This document shows, one piece after another, positions 45,619-54,563 of a DNA stretch of 64,000 nt (its first letter is position 1; each line of letters starts with the position of its first letter). The DNA comes from Defluviimonas aquaemixtae. GTDB taxonomy: Bacteria; Pseudomonadota; Alphaproteobacteria; Rhodobacterales; Rhodobacteraceae. The stretch spans positions 2,046,001 to 2,110,000 of the forward strand of contig NZ_OMOQ01000001.1 in NCBI RefSeq assembly GCF_900302475.1. Direction: 5' to 3'. The position numbers were made by a program, and so were the translations under genes. The notes below the pieces were generated by a model, which searched no databases, was not told where the DNA came from, and saw only the letters and a list, made by a program, of their open reading frames with translations.

Positions 45619-47388
45619 ATGACCCAGGACCAGTTGCTGCTTTTCTCGCTCTTCGCGCTCGTGTTCGGAGCGCTTATCTGGGGCCGCTGGCGCTACGACC
45701 TTGTGGCATTCACCGCGCTGATCGTCGCGGTCGTCTCCGGCCTCGTGCCCGCCAAGGGTGCTTTCGAGGGCTTCGGTCATCCCGCAACGCTCGTCGTGGC
45801 ACTCGTTCTCGTCGTCTCGGCGGGGCTTACGCGCGCAGGCGTCGTCATGCTCATCACGCGCACCTTCGTCGATGCCGGCCGGGCGCTCGGCACGCATATC
45901 ACCATCATGGGCTCGGTCGGCGGCGTGCTCTCGGCCTTCATGAACAATGTCGCGGCGCTCGCGCTTCTGATGCCGGTCGAGGTGGCCAGCGCGCGCAAGG
46001 CGGGCCGCAGTCCGGGCCTGTCGCTCATGCCGCTCTCCTTCGCGACGATCCTCGGCGGCATGGTGACGCTGATCGGAACGCCGCCCAACATCATCATCGC
46101 GACGATCCGGCAGGATTCGCTTGGCGAAAGCTTCGGGATGTTCGACTTCGCCCCAGTCGGCGGGGTCGTGGCACTTGCCGGGCTCGCCTTCGTCGCGACA
46201 ATCGGCTGGCGGCTGATCCCGGTGCGCGAGGACGCGGCGGCGGACCGCGAGACGGCCGCCTACGTGGCCGAACTGGTCGTATCGGAAGACTCCAAGCTGG
46301 TCGGCAAGACGATGGGCAATCTCTACGAGGAAGGCGACAAGGCCGGGGTCATGATCATGGCCCTCGTGCGCGACGAAAAGCGATACTACAACCTAGCGCG
46401 CCACACCAAAATCGGGACTGGCGACGTTATCCTCGTCGAGGCCGAGGCCGAGCCGCTCGATGAACTGCGCGCCGGGCTCAAGCTCGATTTCGCCGACCAC
46501 CGACGCAAGCATTACCTTGCTGCCGAAAAAGCCGGCTTCACGATGGTCGAGGCGGTGGTGACGACAGATTCGCGCATCCGCGGGAAGACAATCGAGTCGG
46601 TCGGGCTTATCTGGCGCCACCGCACGGCACTCATGGGCATTTCGCGGCGCGGCCAGAAGATCAAGGGGCCGCTCAGAAAGGCGCGGATCAGGGCGGGCGA
46701 CATCCTCCTGCTTCTCGCACCAGCCGAAACGGCCGACGAAGTCGTCGATTGGCTCGGTGGCCTGCCGCTCGCCGAACGCGGGCTGACTGTGACGAGGCAA
46801 GATCACACCTGGGCCGCGGTCGGGATCTTCGCGGTCGCGGTGCTTGCCGCGAGCCTCGGGCTTATCGACCTGCCGGTCGCACTTGGTGCGGTCGTCGTGG
46901 GTTACGTTGCGACCGGCGTGCTGCCGCTCTCCGAGATTTATGAGCATATCGAATGGCCGGTGATCGTGCTTCTTGGCTCGATGATCCCGCTCGGCGCTGC
47001 GCTGGAAAGCTCCGGCGGCACGGAACTGATCGCCGGCGGGCTGACCGGGCTGACCGCAGGCGCACCGGCCTGGGTCGCCATCCTTCTCCTCATGATCGTG
47101 ACGATGTCGCTGTCGGATGTTCTCAACAACACCGCGACCGCTATCGTCGCCGGGCCCGTCGGCATTGCGATGGCCCGCAGCATGGAGGTCTCGCCCGATC
47201 CGTTCCTGATGGCGGTCGCGGTGGCGGCGTCCTGTGCCTTCCTCACCCCGATCGGGCACAAGAACAACATGCTGATCCTCGGGCCCGGCGGCTACCAATT
47301 CGGCGACTACTGGCGCATGGGTCTGCCGCTCGAGATGCTCGTCATCGCCGTCGGGCTGCCGATGATCCTCCTGATTTGGCCACTCTGA
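45619..47388 (+). CDS. SLC13/DASS permease with RCK (TrkA-C) domains
   Basis: A 589-residue inner-membrane transporter. The N-terminal half has six to seven segments with the family stretches ALVLVVSAGLTRAGVV, FMNNVAALALLMPV and ATILGGMVTLIGTPPNIII. Residues about 200–390 are cytosolic and hold two TrkA-C-type modules (LVGKTMGNLYEEGDKAGVMIMALVR; RGKTIESVGLIWRHRTALMGISRRG). The C-terminal half repeats the membrane fold (MSLSDVLNNTATAIVAGPVGIAMA, SCAFLTPIGHKNNMLILGPG). Substrates in the family are sulfate, thiosulfate or dicarboxylates. ATG 45619 has AGGAG upstream. Convergent with a distant relative. Confidence 0.88.
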   Translation: MTQDQLLLFSLFALVFGALIWGRWRYDLVAFTALIVAVVSGLVPAKGAFEGFGHPATLVVALVLVVSAGLTRAGVVMLITRTFVDAGRALGTHITIMGSVGGVLSAFMNNVAALALLMPVEVASARKAGRSPGLSLMPLSFATILGGMVTLIGTPPNIIIATIRQDSLGESFGMFDFAPVGGVVALAGLAFVATIGWRLIPVREDAAADRETAAYVAELVVSEDSKLVGKTMGNLYEEGDKAGVMIMALVRDEKRYYNLARHTKIGTGDVILVEAEAEPLDELRAGLKLDFADHRRKHYLAAEKAGFTMVEAVVTTDSRIRGKTIESVGLIWRHRTALMGISRRGQKIKGPLRKARIRAGDILLLLAPAETADEVVDWLGGLPLAERGLTVTRQDHTWAAVGIFAVAVLAASLGLIDLPVALGAVVVGYVATGVLPLSEIYEHIEWPVIVLLGSMIPLGAALESSGGTELIAGGLTGLTAGAPAWVAILLLMIVTMSLSDVLNNTATAIVAGPVGIAMARSMEVSPDPFLMAVAVAASCAFLTPIGHKNNMLILGPGGYQFGDYWRMGLPLEMLVIAVGLPMILLIWPL

Positions 47389-47424
47389 TCCTCCTGCCGC
47401 GCAATGCACGGGCTTGCTGCCGGA

Positions 47425-49203
47425 TCAGAGAGGCCAGATGAGCGGGATCACGAAGCTCGCAGTTACGGCGAGCGTCAGGTTGAGCGGAATGCCCACCTTG
47501 AGATAATCAGTAAACCGGTAGCCGCCGGGCCCGTAGACGAGCATATTCGTCTGGTAACCGATGGGGGTCGAAAACGCTGCGGAGGCCGCGAACATCACTG
47601 CTACTACAAGCGGGCGGGGATCGAATCCCAGAGAATGGGCAAGCTCGATGGCGACCGGCGCGAAGATCACCGCAACCGCGTTGTTCGACACAATTTCAGT
47701 CAGCAGCATGGCGAGAAGATAGACCGCGAGAATGACAAGCTGCGGCGGCAGGTTCTCAAGCATGGGGCTTACCCAGCCTACAATCAGCTGAGCCGCGCCT
47801 GACTGATCAAGGGCTGCGCCGACGGCAAGCATCGAGAAGATGAGCGCGAGAAGCCGTCCCTCGATGAATGAGAACGCTTCGTCGGCATCGATACAGCGTG
47901 CCAGAAGTACGATCGCGACGCCAATGATCGACAGGGGCAGGATTGGCGCGACACCCAGCCCGGATAGCATCACGATTCCCGCGAGAACTGCGAAGGCAAT
48001 CGGAGCCTTGGCGCGCCTATATGCCTTTACGGTGGGCTTTGAGACATCGACGAGGTCCATGTCCGCAGCGAGGCGCTGAATGTCCTCGGGCGCACCTTCA
48101 AGAAGCAGCGTGTCACCCACGACGACCACGAGGTCGTCAAGCTGGCGTCCGATATTCTGGTTCCGACGGTGCACGGCGAGTGTGTAGACGCCGTAGCGGC
48201 GGCGCAGGCGCAACTCGCCAAGACTGCGGCCGATCATCCGGCAGCCCGGTGAGATCAGCACTTCGACCGTCTCGGTCTGGACCGACGACAGCTTGTCGAC
48301 CAGGCGAATGTCCTTGCTTTCCTGAAGGCCCAGAAGCTCTGCCATCTCGGTCCTCAGCACCACCCGGTCCCCGGCCTGAAGGACAACGGGCGCGAGATCG
48401 CGGCGCAGCGACGCGTCGCCGCGCAATACGTCGATCACGCGAACGCCCGAGCGCTTGAATAAGTCAACCTCGAGCACGCTCTGGCCAATGAGATTGGAGT
48501 CCTCGGGCAGAGCGACTTCTGTGAAGAACTTCAGCTTGCGGCGGTCGCTCAGCATGCCCGCCATCGACTGCCGCTCGGGCAGGAGGTGCCGCCCGATTGT
48601 GGCGATGTAGATCATGCCGATGACCACCTGGATGACGCCCAGCGGCGTGATCTCGAATATCGAGAATGGCTCCAGCCCCTGGCTGCGCGCGACGCCGTCG
48701 ACGAGCAGGTTCGTCGAGGTGCCGATCAACGTCACCGTGCCGCCGAGGATCGCGGCGTAGCTGAGCGGAATCAAAAGCTTCGAGGCCGCGACATTCAGCC
48801 GCCGTGCGATCGAAACCATCACTGGGATCATCACGACGACGACGGGCGTGTTGTTCAGGAAAGCCGAGGCGAGCGCAACCACGCCGAATAGAATGACCAG
48901 CGTCACCGTCGGGCGATGATCGGCATTGGCCTCGGCCGTGTTGGTGAGCCATTCGAGCACGCCGGTCCGCACGAGCGCGCCCATGATCAGAAACATCGCG
49001 GTGATCGTCCAGGGCGCTGGATTGGTCAGCGCCGCCATCCCGACGTCGTAGGGCAGAAGGCCAAAGACGAGGCAGAGCGCCGCGCCCGCGATCGCCACGA
49101 CCTCCACCGGATAGCGTTCGCGCACGAACATCACGAACATCCCGACCACAATGGCAAGGGTCAACACGGCCTCGCCATTGGACGAGAGGGGAAGTTGGAT
49201 CAT
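47425..49203 (-). CDS. SLC13/DASS permease with RCK (TrkA-C) domains
   Basis: A 592-residue transporter with the same architecture as its convergent neighbour: membrane half with FLNNTPVVVVMIPVMVSIARR and AAILGGTVTLIGTSTNLLVDG; cytosolic TrkA-C pair with LIGQSVLEVDLFKRSGVRVIDVLRG and MIGRSLGELRLRRRYGVYTLAVHRRNQ; second membrane half with EIVSNNAVAVIFAPVAIELA and AAFSTPIGYQTNMLVYGPGG. Sac1-like proteins of this type take up sulfate or act on sulfur compounds. The sequence differs enough from its neighbour that a recent tandem duplication is unlikely. Confidence 0.88.
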   Translation of the reverse strand: MIQLPLSSNGEAVLTLAIVVGMFVMFVRERYPVEVVAIAGAALCLVFGLLPYDVGMAALTNPAPWTITAMFLIMGALVRTGVLEWLTNTAEANADHRPTVTLVILFGVVALASAFLNNTPVVVVMIPVMVSIARRLNVAASKLLIPLSYAAILGGTVTLIGTSTNLLVDGVARSQGLEPFSIFEITPLGVIQVVIGMIYIATIGRHLLPERQSMAGMLSDRRKLKFFTEVALPEDSNLIGQSVLEVDLFKRSGVRVIDVLRGDASLRRDLAPVVLQAGDRVVLRTEMAELLGLQESKDIRLVDKLSSVQTETVEVLISPGCRMIGRSLGELRLRRRYGVYTLAVHRRNQNIGRQLDDLVVVVGDTLLLEGAPEDIQRLAADMDLVDVSKPTVKAYRRAKAPIAFAVLAGIVMLSGLGVAPILPLSIIGVAIVLLARCIDADEAFSFIEGRLLALIFSMLAVGAALDQSGAAQLIVGWVSPMLENLPPQLVILAVYLLAMLLTEIVSNNAVAVIFAPVAIELAHSLGFDPRPLVVAVMFAASAAFSTPIGYQTNMLVYGPGGYRFTDYLKVGIPLNLTLAVTASFVIPLIWPL

Positions 49204-49283
49204 TCAGGTGCCCTGCATGTCACGCGCCCGTGATATTAGCCATGGCATCGGACAGGGCAACGGCGATCTGCGAAACGTCCACC

Positions 49284-50096
49284 TCAGGGCCGCGCTTCGT
49301 CGAGCCGTCCACCGACCCGGATCATGCGCACTTTGGTGGCAAGTCCGGTCCGGTCGTCAGTCTCGGCGTACAGGCCGGAAAGAGTGGCCTCTCCCTTTGC
49401 GGGAGTCAGTCGCTCCTTGCCCATCCCGGTTACGAAGCGCCGCATCGGCTCAAGCTTGTCCATTCCGATGATCGAATTGTAGTCGCCGCACATGCCCGCG
49501 TCGGACTGATAGGCCGTGCCGCCGGGCAGGATTTGCGCATCGGCCGTCGGCACATGCGTATGCGTGCCGACGACGACGCTCGCCCGACCGTCGCACCAAT
49601 GGCCCATACCCATTTTCTCGCTCGTCGCCTCGCAATGAATATCGACAAGCGCCGCCTGGACGGCGCCGCCGAGGGGATGGGCCCTCAACGCCGCGTCAAT
49701 CGCGGAAAACGGATCGTCGAAAGGCCGCTTCATGAAGACCTGACCCAAGGCTTGAGCAACGAGCACCTTGCGCCCACCCGCAGCCGAATAGACGCGCGCG
49801 CCTTTGCCCGGGGCGGTTCGCGCGAAGTTCAACGGTCTCAGAATACGCGGCTCGGTCTCGATGAAGGACAGCATGTCCTTTTGATCGAAAGCGTGATCCC
49901 CGAGGGTCAAACAGTCTGCCCCCGCAGCGAGCAGCGCCTTTGCGTGATCTGGGGACAGCCCCGCGCCCGAGGTCGCGTTCTCGGCATTGACCACGACGAA
50001 ATCGAGCGCCCAGTCTTCGCGAAGACCCGGCAGCCGCGACACGACTGCCGCACGCCCCGAGCGGCCCACAACATCGCCGAGAAAAAGCATTTTCAT
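49284..50096 (-). CDS. YmdB-family metallophosphoesterase
   Basis: A 270-residue calcineurin-like protein of the YmdB type. The metal-site pieces are MKMLFLGDVVGRSGR, VVNAENATSGAGL, LTLGDHAFDQKDM (GDH in place of the more usual GNH), VDIHCEATSEK and VVGTHTHVPTADAQILPGGTAY. YmdB of Bacillus hydrolyses 2',3'- and 3',5'-cyclic nucleotides and shapes colony behaviour; here the role is unproven. It points away from the VPLPA-CTERM gene. Confidence 0.88.
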   Translation of the reverse strand: MKMLFLGDVVGRSGRAAVVSRLPGLREDWALDFVVVNAENATSGAGLSPDHAKALLAAGADCLTLGDHAFDQKDMLSFIETEPRILRPLNFARTAPGKGARVYSAAGGRKVLVAQALGQVFMKRPFDDPFSAIDAALRAHPLGGAVQAALVDIHCEATSEKMGMGHWCDGRASVVVGTHTHVPTADAQILPGGTAYQSDAGMCGDYNSIIGMDKLEPMRRFVTGMGKERLTPAKGEATLSGLYAETDDRTGLATKVRMIRVGGRLDEARP

Positions 50097-50366
50097 CCGC
50101 CCTGCCTATTTGGCCCCAAGCGCAAGCGCAAGCGCCGTCGCCGCGCTGTGTGGTGGCGCGCGCGCTCGGCCGTTCTGACTGACCGCGACCGACTTCAATC
50201 GCCCTAGCTGTGTCGTTCGCGCATCATCTCTCCCGGCGGGATCGCTGTTCTCAACGCGAATCCGGCAGAATCCCGCCCACGACGCACGCATGAGTTGAAA
50301 GATGTTTGACGCTTTGCGACCGCGGGCCCTACCGTTCTCTCTAGTTATACAGTCAGGGAGAATTCC

Positions 50367-50993
50367 ATGTTTGGTTGCGCAGCGAGAAACGTCGCGGCAG
50401 GAGTCTTTGTAGCGGCGATGTCCCTGGCTATCCCTGCGTGGTCGACCACCATCACTTTCAGCAGTCTGCCCGACGAAGGCGCCGCCCTCACATCGTACAC
50501 CGAGAATGGCATCACCGCGACGGCGGGCAGTGGCACGCTCGGCTGGTTTACCTCTCCAGGGTCCGCCCATGTGGACGATTCCGGCACGGGGTTCACCGCC
50601 GACATCACTTTCACGACCGGTGGCATCTTCGACGCCGTCGGCTTCACGCTGACATCGCTCGGCTATTCCATGCTCAGCGCCCCCGGCCCGGTCACCGACA
50701 ACATTCTCGTCACCGGCTACGTTGGCGGCAGCCTCGTGGCAGGCGCGAACTACACCCTGTCATCGGTCGCCGGAGCCGTTCAGAACATCCTGCTCGGCAC
50801 CGCGTTCACGGGTATCGACGCCCTGACGATCAGCCTGCTCTATCCGCGCAATGTCACCTTTTGCGATGCGCCGTGCGGACATTTCGACCTCAATGACGTG
50901 ACGCTCGCCGCGGTTCCGCTTCCCGCGTCGGCGTTGATGCTAGGCGTGGCCGCGCTGGGTCTCGGATTGGTCGCTCGCCGCCGCAAGATCTGA
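50367..50993 (+). CDS. Exported protein with VPLPA-CTERM sorting signal
   Basis: A 208-residue exported protein with signal peptide (MFGCAARNVAAGVFVAAMSL, cleavage probably after AWS) and a beta-rich body (TITFSSLPDEGAALTSYTEN, FTADITFTTGGIFDAVGFTL). The C-terminus VPLPASALMLGVAALGLGL followed by ARRRK is a PEP-CTERM-class signal of the VPLPA type: proline motif, hydrophobic helix, basic tail. Such proteins are processed by an exosortase-like system, which is not in this window. Two cysteines (CDAPCG) lie near the signal. Role unknown; surface or biofilm association is typical. Confidence 0.85.
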   Translation: MFGCAARNVAAGVFVAAMSLAIPAWSTTITFSSLPDEGAALTSYTENGITATAGSGTLGWFTSPGSAHVDDSGTGFTADITFTTGGIFDAVGFTLTSLGYSMLSAPGPVTDNILVTGYVGGSLVAGANYTLSSVAGAVQNILLGTAFTGIDALTISLLYPRNVTFCDAPCGHFDLNDVTLAAVPLPASALMLGVAALGLGLVARRRKI

Positions 50994-51040
50994 CGCGTCC
51001 TCGTACTCGGCCGGACCGGCCGCAAGACCGCCCGGCCGCC

Positions 51041-51595
51041 TTAGGCACCGGGCGCAATCGTTTCCGCTTCGGTGACGATGAGGTCGAGTGGCTGGTCAGT
51101 CGCCTCGATGGGCACCTCGTCCACCTCCTGCGCGGCAAAGGCGAACCCGATCGCCGTCACCGGACCGCGCGCCCGCAGGCCCTCGAGCGTCCGGTCGTAG
51201 AAGCCGCCGCCATAGCCGAGCCTGAAGCCGCGCCGGTCGAAGGAGAGGAGCGGCACGATCAGCACCTCGGGCACCAACCAGTCGCCGCTTTCGGGAACCC
51301 GCGCGCCGAACGTGCCTGGAACCATCACCGCCTCCGGGCTCCAGCCGCGGAACTTCAGCGGCCGCCCGGAGCCGAGAATCACCGGCACGCCGACCGCCCC
51401 CTTGTGGGCGGCCATGGCGGGCAGACAGTCGATTTCGGTCCTCATCGGCATGTAGCCTGCAAGCACCTTGCCCGCATGACCGGTCAGCGCGGTCAATAGC
51501 CGCGCCGCATCGCTGTCCTTCCGGTTCGCGAACGCCACTTTTCTCCGCGAAAAGGCATCCGCCCGCGCCGCCGCCTTGATGTCCGCAAGAGTCAC
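51041..51595 (-). CDS. 5-formyltetrahydrofolate cyclo-ligase
   Basis: Converts 5-formyl-THF to 5,10-methenyl-THF using ATP. The 184-residue protein shows AGYMPMRTEIDCLPAM, LKFRGWSPE and the strongly conserved PLLSFDRRGFRLGYGGGFYDRTL nucleotide loop. The start is GTG 51595, overlapping the mgtE stop (GTGA), so its translation depends on mgtE. Its stop is near the VPLPA-CTERM gene's 3' end, with a GGCCGG-A-CCGGCC palindrome between. Confidence 0.93.
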   Translation of the reverse strand: MTLADIKAAARADAFSRRKVAFANRKDSDAARLLTALTGHAGKVLAGYMPMRTEIDCLPAMAAHKGAVGVPVILGSGRPLKFRGWSPEAVMVPGTFGARVPESGDWLVPEVLIVPLLSFDRRGFRLGYGGGFYDRTLEGLRARGPVTAIGFAFAAQEVDEVPIEATDQPLDLIVTEAETIAPGA

Positions 51596-52974
51596 AGGAG
51601 CACCATCGCGGCCAACCCAAGGAAGGCGAAGAAACCCACAACGTCGGTCACCGTTGTCACGAAAGCGCCCGAGGCCAACGCGGGATCAACGCCCGCCTTT
51701 TCCAGTGCCACGGGTATGAGTATCCCGGCGAGCCCGGCAACGACCAGATTGACCACCATTGCGGCAGCAAGCACGACGCCGATCATGGTGGAGCCGAACC
51801 AGAACCAGCCGACGACGCCCATCACCACGGCAAAGATAACGCCGTTGAAAAGCCCGACCGTCGCCTCGCGCCGGACGACCCGCCACATGTTCGAACCGGT
51901 AAGGTCGCGCGTTGCGATGGCGCGCACTGCGACCGTCAGCGCCTGCGTGCCCGCATTGCCACCCATCGAAGCGACGATGGGCATGAGGACCGCCAGGGCC
52001 ACGATCTGCGCGATTACACGCTCAAACTGAGCGATGACGACAGAGGCGAGGATCGCGGTGACAAGGTTCACGCCCAGCCAGGGAAGCCGTTGCTTCGTCG
52101 TCTCCGCGACGCTGTCCGATAGCGAGCCGTCGCCGACACCGGCAAGGCGCAGGATGTCCTCCTCGTGCTCCTCGTCGAGGACAGCCATCGCGTCGTCGAT
52201 GGTGATGACCCCGACGAGACGCTCGTCCGCATCGACGACCGGGGCCGAGATCAGGTGGTACTGGTTGAACGCATAAGCGACGTCTCCCTCCTCTTCGAGG
52301 ACGTCAATCGTGCGAAAACTTTCCTCGGCAATGTCGGTTAGCTTGACCGCCCTCTTCGACGACAAAAGCTTGCCGAGCGTTACGTAACCTGTCGGATGCC
52401 AGCGCGGATCGACCAGGATCATGTGGTAGAACTGATCGGGCAATTCCTTGGCGTTCCGGAGAAAGTCGATCGCCTCGCCAACCGTCCAATGTTCCGGCGC
52501 GGTCACGACCTCGCGCTGCATGAGGCGGCCGGCGGAGTATTCTGGATAGGTCAGCGACTGCTCGACGGCGGCGCGCTCGCCTTCGGGCAGCGCCCCGAGG
52601 ATCCGTTCCTGCTGCGGCTCCTCCAGGTCCTCGATCAGATCGACGACGTCGTCGGAATCGAGCTCACGCACCGCCTCGGTCAGCACGTCGTGCGGAAGCG
52701 CCTCGATCACCTCTTCGCGGATCGATTCGTCGAGTTCGGACAGGATCTCGCCGTCGATGCCCTTGGACCACAGGCGAACGAGATCGGCCCGTTCGGCCGA
52801 TCCGATCTGTTCGAGAAGGTCGGCGATGTCGGCCGCGTGCAGCGGCTCCATCAACGCGTCGATTGCCGCCGCGTCGCCGGTTTCCACCGCATCGAGGATC
52901 GAGTCCACGACACGCGGGTCGAGGCTGTATTCGTCCTCGTCGCGCTCGACGACCTCGTCCTCGGTTTCCGCCAT
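51592..52974 (-). CDS. mgtE: Magnesium transporter MgtE
   Basis: A 460-residue Mg2+ channel. The N-terminal MgtE_N superhelix (PLHAADIADLLEQIGSAERADLVRLW) is followed by two CBS domains (REVVTAPEHWTVGEAIDFLRN; ISAPVVDADERLVGVITIDDAM) that sense cytosolic Mg2+, and a C-terminal five-helix channel (MPIVASMGGNAGTQALTVAVRAIA). Acidic residues are abundant in the N-domain. It couples to the cyclo-ligase gene by GTGA. It is divergent from guanine deaminase. Confidence 0.95.
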   Translation of the reverse strand: MAETEDEVVERDEDEYSLDPRVVDSILDAVETGDAAAIDALMEPLHAADIADLLEQIGSAERADLVRLWSKGIDGEILSELDESIREEVIEALPHDVLTEAVRELDSDDVVDLIEDLEEPQQERILGALPEGERAAVEQSLTYPEYSAGRLMQREVVTAPEHWTVGEAIDFLRNAKELPDQFYHMILVDPRWHPTGYVTLGKLLSSKRAVKLTDIAEESFRTIDVLEEEGDVAYAFNQYHLISAPVVDADERLVGVITIDDAMAVLDEEHEEDILRLAGVGDGSLSDSVAETTKQRLPWLGVNLVTAILASVVIAQFERVIAQIVALAVLMPIVASMGGNAGTQALTVAVRAIATRDLTGSNMWRVVRREATVGLFNGVIFAVVMGVVGWFWFGSTMIGVVLAAAMVVNLVVAGLAGILIPVALEKAGVDPALASGAFVTTVTDVVGFFAFLGLAAMVLL

Positions 52975-53103
52975 GCCGCCCCCGTCCGATTACCGCGACA
53001 TTATCGGAAGGTGTTTCAAAGAAACAGAGGCGACCCACCGATATCGCAGCTCGTTCGATCTGCTTAGACTGGACGGGTTACAGGGATAAGACTGCGAGGG
53101 AAG

Positions 53104-54384
53104 ATGGCGGATCTGCTGATCGGACAGACGTTGCGCTTCACGGGAGATCCCCTGACCGAGGGGCTTGCGGTGGCGCAGCACAGCAGCCGCGGCGGCGTGC
53201 TGATCGAGGGCGGCCGGATCGCCGAAGTGGGCGAAGCCGACGCGCTGCGAGCGGCGTACCCGGCGGCTCAGGTGACCGACTACGGCGCCGCGCTGATCTC
53301 GGCGGGCTTCATCGACGCCCATGCCCATTATCCTCAGACCGCGATGATCGCGAGCTGGGGCAAGCGGCTCATCGATTGGCTGAACGCCTACACCTTCCCC
53401 GAAGAGATGAAATTCTCTGATCCCGCCTATGCGGCCGCGATCGCGGCGCGCTATTTCGACCTGACGCAGTCGTACGGCACGACCACGGTGTGTAGCTACT
53501 GCACGATCCATCCCGAAAGCGTCGACGCGTTCTTCGGCGAAGCGCAGCGCCGGGGAGTGCGCGCATTCGCAGGCAAGACCTGCATGGACCGGAACGCACC
53601 CGGCGCCCTGACGGACACGCCGCAATCCGCCTACGACGACAGCAGAGCGCTCCTGGAGAAGTGGCACGGGCGGGACCGCCTTTCCTATGTCGTGACGCCG
53701 CGCTTTTCACCCACTTCGACGCCCGATCAACTGGAGGCGATGGGGGCGCTTTGGCGCGAACATCCCGAGTGTCTGATGCAGACCCACCTGTCCGAGCAGA
53801 CCGACGAGATTGCGTGGGTGAAGACGCTCTTCCCTGACGCGCGCGACTATCTCGACACCTACGAGGCGCACGGCCTTCTCGGCCCCGGCGCGGCCTTCGG
53901 CCATGCGATTTATCTGGAATCGCGCGAAATCGACCGGCTGAGGGAGGTTGATGCGAGCCTCATCCACTGTCCGACATCAAACACCTTCATTGGGTCGGGG
54001 CTCTTCGACACGGGCGGACTCGCGGCGTCCGGCCACCGAATCGGGCTCGCGACCGACACGGGCGGCGGGTCGAGCTTCTCGATGCTGCGCACGATGGCGG
54101 CGGCCTATGAGGTCGCGCAGCTGCGCGGCCGGGCGCTCCATCCCGCCGAGCTCTGGTGGCTGGCGACCGCGGGCTCGGCCCGGGCGCTCAGGGCTGGCGA
54201 CCGGATCGGCAATCTCGCGCCCGGACTGGAGGCGGATATCGCTGTCATAGACCTGGCGTCCACCCCCGCCATCGCTCAACGCAGCGCCCGCGCGACCGAC
54301 ATCTGGGAGGCGCTCTTCCCCACCATCATGATGGGCGACGACCGCGCCGTCGCAGCGGTCTGGATCGGCGGCCGCCCCATCTGA
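53104..54384 (+). CDS. guaD: Guanine deaminase
   Basis: Deaminates guanine to xanthine. The 426-residue amidohydrolase has the zinc motif FIDAHAHYPQTAMIASWG, the GuaD-typical DWLNAYTFPEE, QTHLSEQTDEIAWVK, FGHAIYLESREID and ATDTGGGSSFSML. Length and wording match bacterial GuaD. The convergent neighbour is a second purine-type deaminase, suggesting a local purine salvage or catabolic pair. It is divergent from mgtE. Confidence 0.95.
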   Translation: MADLLIGQTLRFTGDPLTEGLAVAQHSSRGGVLIEGGRIAEVGEADALRAAYPAAQVTDYGAALISAGFIDAHAHYPQTAMIASWGKRLIDWLNAYTFPEEMKFSDPAYAAAIAARYFDLTQSYGTTTVCSYCTIHPESVDAFFGEAQRRGVRAFAGKTCMDRNAPGALTDTPQSAYDDSRALLEKWHGRDRLSYVVTPRFSPTSTPDQLEAMGALWREHPECLMQTHLSEQTDEIAWVKTLFPDARDYLDTYEAHGLLGPGAAFGHAIYLESREIDRLREVDASLIHCPTSNTFIGSGLFDTGGLAASGHRIGLATDTGGGSSFSMLRTMAAAYEVAQLRGRALHPAELWWLATAGSARALRAGDRIGNLAPGLEADIAVIDLASTPAIAQRSARATDIWEALFPTIMMGDDRAVAAVWIGGRPI

Positions 54385-54387
54385 TCC

Positions 54388-54501
54388 AGAGGCGACGCCT
54401 GCGGCGTCACGCCTCTACTGGGGTCGCCCGCGAGACGCGGGCTCCCGTGCCTCCGGCGGAGGTATTGCGAGCAAGATGAAAGAATGAGCGCCCGCTCATT
54501 C
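54388..54501. repeat. Cluster of four palindromes between convergent deaminase genes
   Basis: Four inverted repeats lie in about 115 bases: 54388–54416 (12-bp stem with two-base bulge, loop TGC), 54426–54442 (GCCCGCG/CGCGGGC, loop AGA), 54450–54462 (CCTCCG/CGGAGG) and 54482–54501 (GAATGAGCG/CGCTCATTC, loop CC). The first could terminate guaD. The block resembles REP-type DNA and is followed by AAATACCTTCGGGGG, echoing the element at 34318. Confidence 0.65.
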
Positions 54502-54563
54502 ACCTCGCCCGAAATACCTTCGGGGGAGAGTGGGCCGCGAGGCGCAGAGAAGCCAAACCGCCC

